Of a DNA stretch of 64,000 nucleotides, positions 11,658 to 21,871 are shown piece by piece. Under the pieces are notes generated by a model. That model made no database searches. It was not told where the DNA came from and saw nothing but the letters and a program-made list of their open reading frames with translations. The DNA is from Cladosporium sp. IMV 00045 (Eukaryota > Ascomycota > Dothideomycetes > Cladosporiales > Cladosporiaceae), in contig MSJI02000847.1 in assembly GCA_001931905.2 (NCBI GenBank), positions 1 to 64,000 on the forward strand, in the 5' to 3' direction. The number at the start of each line of letters is the position of its first letter. Within the stretch, counting starts at the first letter, position 1. The translations under genes were made by a program, and so were the position numbers.

Positions 11658-12911
11658 GTCTTCATAGTGGTCGGAGAAGCGTGCATCACATTCACTAGAC
11701 TCAAGTCCATTCGCCTTGCCTCAGTCAAGCCGACCTGACATGTGCAACAATGAAAGCGCCTAGCTGCTACCATTCTAGTCCCTCCGTGCGTAGTGAGCTA
11801 CCCTGGGTAACGGGTCACAGACTTTCGAGCACAGAGAGCATCGCTCCCTGTGCCATATTGAACCTCCTCGAATGACCTTGCTAATCGTGTCGAACCAAAT
11901 GTCTACCTTCTTGGACCAACGCCTTCATAACAATTCTAGTCTAATGCTCTCACTCTTCTGGCGCTGAGTTCCAGATACTATCTCTTTTAAACCTCTTCGC
12001 CTAGTTTTTACCTAGCAGCTTCCCTAGTCTCTCTAATTCAGCACTATAACGAATAGCGCTGGAAGCCAAAGACAGTATGTATCGAATACGCAACATGGTG
12101 CCGAGCTCGTTCATCCGCAAGATGTACTCCATTACTGTTAGCTTTCCTTTAGCTCGGGATGGGGAGTACTAAGCGAGGGTCAAGGCTGTTAAGATTCGAA
12201 GTGACAGAGATTGAAGCGGAATCATGGCAGGTTCGATGCTTTCACGCCTTGCCAACCGCCTCAGAGCGATCGAGTTCACGTAAAAGGCCTTCCGAGAGCA
12301 AGGGAGCCAACTGTTTTTCCTTGGCCTTAGTATGGCACCAACGAAGAACCGTGAAGAGACCTTACCTCTTCACGTTCCTACATTCTTCGGACACTCATCT
12401 AGGCCTGCTCATGCTAAAAGTTCAGTGATCCAGTATGCAGAAGTGTCTGCGGGCAAGAGGCCGCAGCTCTTCTCGAAGCTCTACGGCCATCATGACGTAT
12501 TATCATGTCAGGGAAGTCGTCTTGCCCAAGACAGAGATGGATCCAGAATACGACCTTGCGCGATGTATACGACTTTCACATCCATCTCGAAGAGCAAGAT
12601 CAAAGCCTGAGCCCACCCTACGCTTTATAGTAATTGATCGCCGAACTGGCACAAGGAAAGCGTTTTACATATTACAGTAGTGGACCCAGTAATGGGCCAG
12701 ATACTCCCGGCCGGCACGGGGACTATCATTGGCGTTGTACGACGCAGAGTCTCGACCGCAGCAGTCTACAATTACGAACTCAATTGGGAAGATGTAAAGG
12801 AGAGAGACTGGAGAATTTGGTGAGGCGAGGATCCTTCCGAGAACGATGATATTATACTGCATCTTCGTGTCATTGGGTAGTCAACCGGTGGCACCGGGTT
12901 TTTCCACGCCA

Positions 12912-13086
12912 GTTCCTCCACCGCTGCGCGCTCCGCTTCGTACCTTCCTAAACAGTCTTCATCCGGCTATCGTGGCGACCACTGCTTCCGCTCACATTGA
13001 TTTTCCTTCCAATTACCAAACATATCTCAATCTTCTCACAATCGCCCGCCACTTCCATGCACATTAAGCCGTTGCCCAGGAAGCCT
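12912..13086 (+). repeat. Diverged direct repeat, copy B
   Basis: Partner of 9188-9416 in the same orientation, about 3.7 kb away. The two copies bracket the HET gene. Differences include transitions, transversions and small gaps, so the duplication is old. It ends about 320 bases before the aminopeptidase ATG. Confidence 0.7.
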
Positions 13087-13315
13087 ATCGCAATGAAGCG
13101 GGCATTGGCGGGTCTTGTGCTCACGAGCTTCTTGATCAAGCATGGCGGCTGGACATCCTGTCGAATGATAAGAGTCGAATGATATTGAGCCTTTTGGCAT
13201 ATTGCAGACGACTATCCACCATGGGCAGTTCCAGCGGACTTCATCCTCTTGCGGTCGATATGCGCAACCGAGACGCGCGAATAGGCTTACGAGAGCAGAT
13301 GGTGCGATGGCCAAG

Positions 13316-13322
13316 TATAAAG
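13316..13322 (+). promoter_or_regulatory. TATA-like box of the aminopeptidase gene
   Basis: TATAAAG lies about 87 bases before the ATG at 13409, a common spacing in filamentous fungi. Motif and position only. Confidence 0.45.
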
Positions 13323-13408
13323 ATCGCGCGCTCCTCTTCGATTGGGAATCCAGCCACCGCTTTGTCCTTACAGGTTTATATTGCTAGGAATACAAGATTG
13401 TCGTCAAT

Positions 13409-14990
13409 ATGAAGGTCACAGTCGCCCTCGCTGCTTTCGCCGCGGCTGCATCGGCGACCACAGAACTCAAGGGACGTCAAGCAGGACACAACGACAAGCC
13501 ATGCAAGAAGAGGCCTGACGTTACTTCGGTAAGTCGCAGCATATCCAACGTATCGGATTGGCGCGTTACCAACCATCTCTTAGAGGAAGCTCGAATCGGA
13601 TATCACCTCGAAGAAGCTACTGAGGGGCGCTCAACAACTCCAGGACTTCGCCTACAGCTACCCGGACCGTAACAGGATCATGGGCGGCAATGCGCACAAC
13701 GACACCGTCAACTGGCTGAAGGAGGAGCTTGAGTCCACCTCTTATTACGATGTCACCCTTCAGCCTTTCTCCAACTATGTCATGTTGAACGGCACGATCA
13801 ACAGTTTCACTATCGATGGAACTGCAGTTAATGCCACGCTCTTCGAGTACTCCAACTCCACAGCCGGCCTCGTCACTGCGCCATTAGTCGCAGTGAGCAA
13901 CCTTGGATGTGAAGCGTCTGATTACCCAGCTGACCTTGCTGGCAAAATCGCTCTCATCTCCCGTGGTAGCTGTGATTTCGGTTTGAAGTCTGCTTTTGCT
14001 GGAGGTGCAGGTGCTATTGGTGCCGTCGTCTATAACAACGTCGCCGGTACCGTCTCCGCCACCCTCGGCCCTCATCCTCGCCCCGAAGGCCCTTATGTTG
14101 CGACTGTTGGCATCTCTCAGGAGTTAGGCCAGGCATACCTCTCCCAGCTCTTTGGCGGTGCTAACGTCACTGCCTCTTTGGACGTCTTGACTGACATTCA
14201 AATCATCACCACCAACAACGTCTTGGCCACCAGCAAGTGCGGCGACAAGAACAATCAGCTCGCTCTCGGTGCTCACACCGACTCCGTCGGCGCTGGACCT
14301 GGCATTAACGACGACGGCAGTGGTACCGTTGGCATCCTCAACGTTGCCAAGTCACTTGCTAAATACAACGTGAAGAATGCCGTCACTTTTGGCTTCTGGT
14401 CTGGGGAGGAGTCTGGCCTTCTTGGTTCGACCTACTTCGTCGAGAATCTCTCCCCTGAGGAGTCTCTCAAGATCCGTGCCTACCTCAACTTCGACATGAT
14501 CGCCTCTCCAAACTACGTCCACCAGATCTACGACGGCGACGGTAGCGCTTACGGCCTGACTGGCCCAGATGGCAGCGACGACATTGAGGAATTTTTCGAG
14601 AAATACTTCGTCCGCGCCGGCGTTCAATCCAACGCCACCGAGTTCAACGGCCGCTCCGACTACGGCCCATTCCTCGACGCCAACATCCCCGCCGGCGGAA
14701 CCACGACCGGTGCTGACGAAGTCAAGACCGAGGAGCAAGCGATCTGGGGCGGTGTTGCCGGCGAGATTCTCGACCAGAACTACCACCAGGCGGGCGACAC
14801 TGTTGACAACCTCGACCAGGAGGCCTGGCTGCTGCACGCCCGCGGCATTGCGGCTGCCGTCGCCAAGTACGCCACTTCATGGGAGGGTTTCCCAACTCGC
14901 ACTCCCGTGGGCAACACGACTGCCAAAAGGAGTGTATCGGAGGTTTGCAAGACTATCGCTGGTGTCAAACGCTCGCTGCAACTTTTTTAG
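13409..14990 (+). CDS. Secreted M28-family aminopeptidase with PA domain
   Basis: Predicted join(13409..13528,13584..14990), 508 residues. A signal peptide (MKVTVALAAFAAAASA) is followed by a short propeptide-like stretch, an inserted protease-associated (PA) domain (about residues 160-240) and the M28 zinc peptidase domain. Metal and catalytic motifs are visible: AHTDSVGAGPGINDDGSG (His and bridging Asp, near residue 270), EESGLLGS (catalytic Glu and ligand Glu, near 315), NFDM (Asp) and YHQAGDTVDNL (last His). Relatives remove N-terminal residues, often leucine, from peptides outside the cell or in the vacuole. The N-linked sites (NGT, NAT, NST, NVT) fit secretion. The 55-base intron has GTAAGT and a TTAG acceptor. 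The set of ligands looks complete, so it should be active. Confidence 0.92.
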
Positions 14991-15305
14991 AAAGCTGGAC
15001 TGGAAACTGTTCAGACGTCTTCAAGATAAATGTGTAAACGATAGTGCATGTACCTCATGCAACACAATGGGCTCCTCCAAATCCGAAAATTGTCACTTGT
15101 CAGCCCCAATCCGCAATTGCGTTGTTTTCTTCTCTTTTCACTCATGGAGTGTGGTGAGAACCTACTCAGAAGTCGAGGTCTATCCGTCTGGGTGGATCTG
15201 CAAGTGATATTCATGCGTTCTGCTCGCATGTGGATTATGTGGAATGATTAGTCATTCTGTGCCTCCGGATTCCTGATTAAAAATGCTATATCTGGCACGA
15301 GACGA
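14991..15305. other. Intergenic region after the aminopeptidase
   Basis: About 315 bases between the aminopeptidase stop and the DUF3632 relic. No gene is seen. It is expected to hold the aminopeptidase terminator. Confidence 0.5.
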
Positions 15306-15405
15306 GTCGACTTGAATCCATAAAGTGTGTTTGCACAATAACCATCACCCTAAGAAGCATGCCGCTCGATCCTATCCATAGTCTGTAAATCCTCTTTCGA
15401 ATCCG
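15306..15405 (-). pseudogene. Relic of the C-terminal end of a DUF3632 gene
   Basis: This ~100-base stretch aligns with the last coding part of the DUF3632 gene at 17717-17815 on the same strand. Shared blocks (plus strand) include ACTTGAATCC, ATCATCGCCC/ACCATCACCC, CCGCTCGA and TCCATAGTC. Translated on the minus strand, the relic gives DSKEDLQTMDRIERHAS then a stop, against AREALRTMDRVERDACQ in the gene. Where they differ, the relic mostly shows T for C and A for G. It starts directly after the stop codon of the DUF6594 gene, and no other part of a DUF3632 gene is visible here. It is therefore a truncated, decayed copy and not a functional exon. Confidence 0.7.
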
Positions 15406-16740
15406 TCATCCGACAATCTCAACTTTCTGCGTGTTGAACCCACTGATAAAGACAACCAGCACAGCGCAGTAGCCTGCAGAGGCCGCGAACGTCTCCTGTC
15501 GCGACGCCTTGGTTAGCCCAAACATGGCCATGCCGAACAGGAACGTGAAGACGATCAACAGTCCGGCTGCTGAGAAGGGTGATGACTGTTCGTCTGTGTT
15601 GGATAGCCTGTACAAGGCAACGATTGGCAGGACCAAGAGGGCAATGACAATCAGAGCCATCATCGCATCTACGAGTTTGCCAAAATGTTTAATGCTTTGG
15701 ATCGTTGACCCGTCTTCCACCTGCACACCGCGGCCGCCCGCGTCCAGTGATCTCTTAACCTTCACCTCGGAAAAGAACAAGTACTATCCAGGCATTAGGT
15801 TCCAAAACAACTTTGCGCTACGAGCATTCGAACCTCGATCAAGCTGCAGTGGAATTATTTGCTGAGGAATTCGTTTGATCGGAAAAGCGCAGCTTCGACC
15901 ACAGAATCGAATCCAGCAAGTTGATGTGTGGGGGGGCACATGGTGACAAGATCTTGCTTTCTCAGGATGAACAGTTGCTCCCTATCGACCAGGGGAGCAT
16001 AGGCAAAGATCCAGTTCCTGACGCTGCGCCAGTCCCTATGGGATGCACTGCCCAAGCGTACAACCTGTGCCGTTCTCAATAGCATTTCGTCTGATGGCCG
16101 GTGAATATGTGAGTAAGGCGCACAAATAAGGTACCCGCAGATCTACTCACCGTAATCTCTTAGCGTGCTCTTCAACTCAGCTAGGACTTCTGGCCGCGTA
16201 CAACCAAAAGGAAAGTCCATGGGCATGTCTTCTCTGCGGCTTCTCTGGTCGTCCAGTAGCTTGCATTGAAGATCAATCCCATCACCATGGTCCTGGGTCC
16301 ATTTGTCGATTTTTTCTAATTCACGCTCCAGACGCTCGACGTGATACTGCTCCGCTAGCAATAGGCGAGAGTGCAAATGGGCGAAGCCACGAAATTGCAT
16401 ATAGCCCGAATCACTTGCTAGGAACGAGGCCAATTGTGGGTATCCCCTCGGTACATCGGCTGCTGGAAAGCTTTGCATCAGCGTGAAATCTCCGGTCGTA
16501 TAACTAACAAAATGCTATGTCACCTGTTCTGATGATAGGTCGCGGAATGCCAAAGCTGGACTCTGGATTCTGGGCTCGTCTGCGAAACCACATCCACGAC
16601 AGGATTTTCTTGACTAGATTTGTGCCAGCGGGGTCGGAAGGACGGCCAGATTCTGGGTCGCAAGGATTGTCCGGACCAGCCAGTGGGCCTGATGGTGAAG
16701 CTGATGCGTCCGTTAGGTCGTCCAAGGGAATGCTCGCCAT
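15406..16740 (-). CDS. DUF6594 family membrane protein
   Basis: Predicted complement(join(15406..15783,15900..16090,16151..16462,16524..16740)), about 365 residues. The second exon carries the family signature GYPQLASFLASDSGYMQFRG, followed by a coiled segment with HLHSRLLLAEQYHVERLERE. The last exon carries the C-terminal membrane part with three hydrophobic helices (MMALIVIALLVLPIVALY, GLLIVFTFLFGMAMFGLT, FAASAGYCAVLVVFISG). The first two introns have clean GTGACA/GTGAGT donors and CAG acceptors and keep frame. The third is less sure: donors at 15899 or 15902 both keep frame and use the TAG at 15786-15784. Function is unknown for the family, which is expanded in plant-associated and saprotrophic ascomycetes. 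The gene ends abruptly next to the DUF3632 relic, so its original 3' end may have been altered. Confidence 0.75.
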
Positions 16741-17707
16741 GACTGTCGTGCGAAAAGCAGCGGAAGGTGCTCGGATCGAACGCGAAATGGAAAAATCCAG
16801 AGACGCATCACTACCGGGGGTTTGCTGGCAATTAAATGCTCCGTTGTGCCTTCTCGAGCCTCAATACCTGGTGGTGGCTCATCTGCATGGATCGAGGCAC
16901 GCTTCGCATACATATACTTCAGCACCTGTCGAAAGAGGGTCCACCATATACATTATGGCAACGTCCCATTACACAGCCTAACGCCGTCACACTGATCCGC
17001 GTAGGCTTCGGGAGGCCAAAAATCCCAAGCCACAATCCTCTTCCGTGCCTTTGCGCTAAGCTCTTCGATGTTGCGGCTGGCTAATCGTAACACTGGCAGC
17101 TGTTCTATCGAGGTGAGTTGATCTTCGGGGGCCTTCGCTTGCCTATGATCGCACGACAGAAAGGCGCAGAGCAACTGCAGATGCTCCCGGCAGCCTTTCA
17201 AGGGGGCAATGTTGAGAGCTGATATGCAAGTCAGGTCGTCGCACACCACCTCAAGTCTAAGCTTCTCACATGAAAGGACTCGATCGTCTTGTCAATTGGT
17301 CAACACGCGCTGACTACATGCGAGGCTGAAATCAGCGTAGGGTCGGATTGGCTACTTCCAGTGCACACATAAGCGCAGTATGCAGCACCGTCGAAAGCCC
17401 GCGGCCCGTTCAAAAGATACCTTCGTCGGAAAAGTGTACAGTATATGTACCCTCATCAATGGCTGGACTTTGCCCAGCTCCCATCCAATTCCACTTGACT
17501 GAATAGATCTTCGGGCAAGCAATACATGTCGCGTCGTTTCATACCGCTCTCAGCTGTTGCTCGCTTAATTATGGCGCATGAGCGGATATCTGCTCGATGT
17601 AAAAGCCTTAGGACACAGCTATGCCCAAACACAGTTGGCCAGATGTACAGCTTTCACACGCTGAAAGTACATGATGCATGCATGACAAGCCCCCCACAAG
17701 CGCTACG
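16741..17707. other. Gene-free stretch between DUF6594 and DUF3632 genes
   Basis: About 970 bases. Minus-strand frames near 16713-16925 and 16953-17249 have no recognisable domain, and their composition does not resemble the neighbours. I list no gene here. It should include the DUF6594 promoter. Confidence 0.5.
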
Positions 17708-18797
17708 TCAGCTGGCGAAGACTTGAATCCGTAGACATCTATCATCGCCCTGGCAGGCATCCCGCTCGACCCTGTCCATAGTCCGCAAAGCCTCCCTCGC
17801 GGCCTCGACATTCCTCTCACTCGCCGCTCCATCCTTCGCCACCCTCTGCAACTCCTCCTTCCAGACCTGCCAACGACGATGCCGGCCAAGAAACTCCGGC
17901 TGAGAAATTTCCTCCGCCTTCCAGTTCCCCCAAGTAGCATTCCCATACATTGCATAGCCATCGACGGCGAGCCAGTGAGCCACGGCGCGAATGTCAGAGA
18001 AGTCATCGAGGTCGGGACAGCGCAGAGTGAAAGTCATGGTTGTACTGCCAAAGCGCTCTGCCTTTGCGCCCAGCGTGCTGCCTGGAGCTTGTCGACCTGC
18101 GACGGCGAGATGGGCGGTGAAAGCATTGATCCTGGCCCATTCGTTCCAGCCATCTTCAGACACTTCACCAGTCTCCCTGTCGGCGAATGAAAGGGGTCCT
18201 GTGTGCTCGTGTTAGAAAGCTGATATGCTTTTCTTTGGTGTGAGTTTAAACCTTCGACGGCAGCAACATACCCTGGAAGAAACGACTGAGTTCCATGGGA
18301 AATTCTGGGAGATCGCGGAAATAGCGCTTGCCAAAAGGATCAAGCACGGCCTCGCCTGGCTTCATGATATACATGTGCTCCTCAGGAATTTATTCGGTAG
18401 AGTTGATGGAAACAATGTCATGGCCCGTCTCATTGTTGGCGTCGGACTGCAACATCATCTCAGCCACGAGCTGTGCTAGACCCCTATGAAGTCCTGCATC
18501 GTCCGAAAAAAGAGCCGTGTTCAAGATGATCCAGATGAAATCCGACCACGCCTGCCATGGCTGTCTGCTGTCGTCTATCTGTTCTGGGGCGTCCGTCTGG
18601 CTGGGGTCTGCGTAATCCGGATTGCGGCAGAAGGCAGCAGCTATCGTCTTTGCGATTGCCTTCGGATCGCCGTCGCCTGTGAAGAATTCCTGAATTTCAT
18701 TCCTGACGCAGTGTTCGAAGTCGGAGACCGTGTCGCTTTCATCCTTCAACTCCCGGCGCCAGTGGTGAGTTTGTCCCGCCAATGAAGTACTGGCCAT
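17708..18797 (-). CDS. DUF3632 domain protein, with an in-frame stop in the middle
   Basis: The N-terminal exon runs from ATG 18797 (MASTSLAGQTHHWRREL), the first good start after a lysine-rich upstream frame. The C-terminal exon 18198-17708 carries the family signature WNEWARINAFTAHLAVAG. An intron 18271-18199 (GTATGT donor, CACAG acceptor) joins it in frame to LPEFPMELSRFFQG. Just upstream in that same frame there is a TAA at 18392-18390, between NSTE and IPEEHMYIMKPGEAVLDPFG, which clearly continues the protein. Either an intron with poor splice sites removes it (a 54-base GTTTCC..GAAG option keeps frame), or the gene is interrupted. The family has no known function and is common in Pezizomycotina. 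A decayed fragment of a second copy lies 2.3 kb away at 15306-15405. Confidence 0.6.
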
Positions 18798-19303
18798 GTT
18801 TCTTTTTACTTTCTTTTTGTTCTTTCTCCTTTTTCGTGATGCAGAGATTTGATAAGGATTTTGCAATGTTCTCTTTTAGAAAGAAGATGAAAGTCACGCG
18901 TACCCGGTCAGGGAAGTTCGTGATGGCATGGACACCAAAAGTCGATGGACGACGAGTTACACGCTGCGTGCTCACTAGCGGACGTTTGGTGTGGATCCGC
19001 GCATCGACCACGTCTTAAGCAAAGCCATGTCCCGAACGAACAAATGCTTGACTATGTTTGTTCGAGCCAGTACGCAGTTCACAGATCGTAGGTCTCGTGG
19101 TCGCCTCTTCTTGCAGATGCGTTTGGGCGTGAAGATACCGCGCTGCATCTTGTTTGTCGGAATGCAGCCCATCCGGACTCGACCTCGTCTCGAGCATTCT
19201 CAAGCTCTGTTCATGGCCCAATATGACATCCAAGTATCCAGGAATGTCGAATACCAGCTTTTCATGTCAGTACCTGCGTTCCTGACATGTGATTGAATCA
19301 TCC
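18798..19303. other. Intergenic region upstream of the DUF3632 gene
   Basis: About 500 bases. A poly-purine/pyrimidine patch lies at 18800-18840, followed by sequence with no supportable gene. The DUF3632 promoter should be here. Confidence 0.5.
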
Positions 19304-19885
19304 TCAATCCTTCGCAGAGACCCGCCGTACATTCATCCCAGCAGCGCTCTTGCTCTTGCCTGTTCCCTTCCAGGCCCACTTCTTCTTCTTATCCCCTCCA
19401 TCCCTCCCATCATCCTTTTGCATCCTGACCAGCGTCTGCACCGCCTCCGCAGCATGAACCCTAACCTCCTCCCCCGTGGCCGTGATCGAAAAAGGCTCCT
19501 TAGTCAACGCCAACTTCAACGCACCACTCAAATCACTATCCCCCAACCTGCCCACCTCCCCACCCCTCTCCAACCTCCTCCCCTCCTCATCCCAGCCCGC
19601 CCTACGCAGTTCCGCCCTGAAAGCCTCGCGCACCCGCCGCGCGCTGCACGAGCGAATGTACGCGCTGCGCGACAGGCCCAGGGGAGCGTGCACGGCCCAG
19701 TGCAGTTTTTTGGGGTCAAAGGCGCGGTGGCGGCGCGCGGTGCGGATGCTGAAGGGGTGTATGCTGCGCGGGTCGGCGAGGTTCATGGCCGTGGCGACGT
19801 AGGTGGTCGGGTTGATGGGTTTGGGGTTGCGTTCGTAGTGGATGAAGAAGAGGCGGGTGTTGAGGGTGGGTGGTTTTGGTGGCAT
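19304..19885 (-). CDS. Conserved-looking basic protein of unknown function
   Basis: A single uninterrupted frame of 193 codons with GC-rich codon use like the core genes. The protein is very basic. It opens with RLFFIHYERNPKPINPTTY, includes HPFSIRTARRHRAFDPKKL and a long Arg/Glu/Ala helix-like segment, and ends with a lysine-rich tail (DKKKKWAWKGTGKSKS). There is no signal peptide or membrane helix. The charge suggests nucleic acid or ribosome contact, but I do not recognise the family and assign no function. The opposite strand also has open frames, but they have no sensible composition. Confidence 0.6.
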   Translation of the reverse strand: MPPKPPTLNTRLFFIHYERNPKPINPTTYVATAMNLADPRSIHPFSIRTARRHRAFDPKKLHWAVHAPLGLSRSAYIRSCSARRVREAFRAELRRAGWDEEGRRLERGGEVGRLGDSDLSGALKLALTKEPFSITATGEEVRVHAAEAVQTLVRMQKDDGRDGGDKKKKWAWKGTGKSKSAAGMNVRRVSAKD

Positions 19886-20306
19886 TTTTGTCGGTATTGT
19901 GGGGTTCTCTTTTCCTTTCTTTGGATGAGCTGGATAGTTGTTATTGTGGAGTATGTGCCATTTTGTCCAATTGTAGTTGGATTTCTTGGGTAGGTATTTT
20001 AGAGATTCATCAATTAAAGATGCGAATGAAATAGAGCTTAAGCTCTGACGTTAGCGTTCTGGAGGTTTGCGGCAAATCTGGGGAAGGGAAAGTCGGCGAC
20101 CGGCGAGCGGATCATGGACTTGAGATGCATTCAAGTTCCTACCAAAGCATCTCTGATATATAGGTAATCAGACAGAACCATCAATTCATCTTTTCTTCCA
20201 ACGACGGATATACGATCGCAACCTATCCCATTGCTCTGCAGATCAGCAAGGGCATCTCTCCTGGTCGCGCCAAACTCCTCGAAACACAGATTCACTCGCC
20301 ACCACG
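19886..20306. other. Divergent promoter region before CBP4
   Basis: About 420 bases between the minus-strand unknown gene and CBP4, presumably a shared divergent promoter. A TATA-like ATATATAGG lies near 20156-20164. No gene is seen. Confidence 0.45.
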
Positions 20307-20864
20307 ATGAAATCCGTCACCGTCCTAAAGATGGTCGCAACGTCAGTCAAACCCACAAGAACGTTACAAAAACATACATGTATACACCACATACTAACCC
20401 CCTCCCAGCGGCGGCATCTTCTGCATCGGCGGCCCAGCACTAGTCATGTGGCTTACTCCGACCGAAGAGGAGCTTTTCTCAGTACGTTTCGCGCGCAAAG
20501 AAACAAACCACCTCCCAGACAGACCATCCAAAACTCTAACAGAACCTCTTCCTCTTCTCTACAGAGATACAACCCCGAACTGCAGCGACGCTCTCTCGAG
20601 AACCGCCAGGAGAAGCAGGAAGATTTTGACAACTTCGTCGGCAGGCTGAAGCAGTACTCCAAGAGCGACAAGCCTAGTAAGTGCCCATTGTCATTTCTCC
20701 TAACTCACCAATTCTACGCACAGCCGTGACTGACACTCTCAACAGTATGGACGGCATGGGAGAAAGACATCGAGAGGCGCCGGGCGGAGATGAAGGACGC
20801 GAAGATCGCCGAGGACGCCGAGGCGGAGGCGAGGAGGAGGGAGATCAAGGAGTCGCTTAAGTGA
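20307..20864 (+). CDS. CBP4: Cytochrome bc1 assembly factor CBP4
   Basis: Predicted join(20307..20341,20409..20481,20565..20676,20746..20864), 112 residues, close to the usual 110-130 of the family. The order is a short basic N-terminus, one membrane helix ([16 protein letters not shown]), the signature [23 protein letters not shown], then [22 protein letters not shown] and a charged coiled tail ([20 protein letters not shown]). CBP4 sits in the inner mitochondrial membrane and helps insert cytochrome b into ubiquinol-cytochrome c reductase. All three introns have GT donors and CAG acceptors, and every join is in phase and restores conserved motifs. The first coding exon is only 35 bases. Confidence 0.9.
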
Positions 20865-21871
20865 AGGAGTTCTGTCTTGTTGTTCTTGTAATTCTTCTGT
20901 ACGATATGTCGAAGAGAAATCGCCGTGCTTCGCTTGTGATGGCTACATATTGGATTTTCTTACGCTTCTAGCCTTGTCAGCGCGAAATGGGATTCTCTGC
21001 GATCTATGATCCCATTCTCAGTCTAGAGGACCTTGATATAACCTCAATTGGAGAAACCATGCCAACGCGTGAGAATCATTGTTTCCTCTTGCAAGGGAGG
21101 TCGTTTCCGAGCTCTGGTTTGGAGAGTCACTGCTCGGGTGAAGTTGAATTTAGGGTTAGGGTTGGTGTTAGTATCATTTGCTTCCAGGCCAAATAAGAAA
21201 CCACCACGATTGCTCATTGGCAGATCTCGAGTTTTTTAAAGTCTTCGTGTTTCTATAACTATTGTCCGGTAAGAGGATATGCCTAGATACCCTTGCCAAG
21301 GGACGGCGCGGTGGTTGCGCTGAGATGTAGTGAGGTTAGAGCACAGCGGCTTCCCACTGTATGGAGCAACCTTAAATTCAAGTCTCATCATGATAGCACC
21401 ACAACTCCAATGTTCTCAATTCCCCAACGAGACGATTCAATTAGTAGAGGAGTCCGATAGGAATGAGATGATTCGAGAGAAGACTCTATAATCTACTAAG
21501 AGAGACGATGTGGCATGTCAGGATCGAGACTAGATCCTGGGATGGACTAGCTCCTGATGTATGGCGTTGGACCAGCAGGGAGACCACCGCGCCGCACATA
21601 GATAGATAGCAAGGTCTGGTTCGAAAATCTCTCTCTGACTTAGGAGTGGTTGTGTCTTTTGGGAGGTATTTAAGCAGGCTATTCCACACTCTTGGAAGCG
21701 CCGCATTCTCTAGAAAAAGTTCCACTCTATTCATTCCTCCTGAATCTGCTCAAACGCTTTCTCAGAAAAACCGGATTCCCATGATCTCGTTGTTCCCGTA
21801 CCATTTTGGACCCTGTCAAGCATACTACTTTATGAAGTGTAGTCATGCTCGCAGCGGCAGATGAAATCTCC
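20865..21871. other. Intergenic region between CBP4 and YIF1
   Basis: About 1 kb between the 3' ends of two convergent genes. It contains a short TTTAGGGTTAGGGTT stretch (21149-21163) that resembles telomere repeats, and a weak tRNA-like segment near 21320-21405. I find no supportable gene. Confidence 0.5.

Larger units (their letters stand above)
11658..13408. other. Gene-free stretch between HET gene and aminopeptidase
   Basis: About 1.75 kb with no supportable complete gene. It contains repeat copy B (12912-13086), a short signal-peptide-like frame at 13093-13182, and a TATA-like box at 13316. The remainder has only short overlapping frames. Confidence 0.55.

Noticed and set aside
16713..17249. 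Two minus-strand frames upstream of the DUF6594 gene as possible extra exons
   Set aside because: No splice sites join them to the DUF6594 start, and the family normally begins shortly before the GYPQL motif.
21149..21163. TTTAGGGTTAGGGTT telomere-like stretch
   Set aside because: Only two repeat units in an internal region; too short to support a fusion or healed break.
21320..21405. tRNA-like segment with a D-arm-like GTTAGAGCA and a B-box-like ATTCAAGTC
   Set aside because: Anticodon and acceptor stems do not pair well, so it is at best a decayed tRNA relic or chance.
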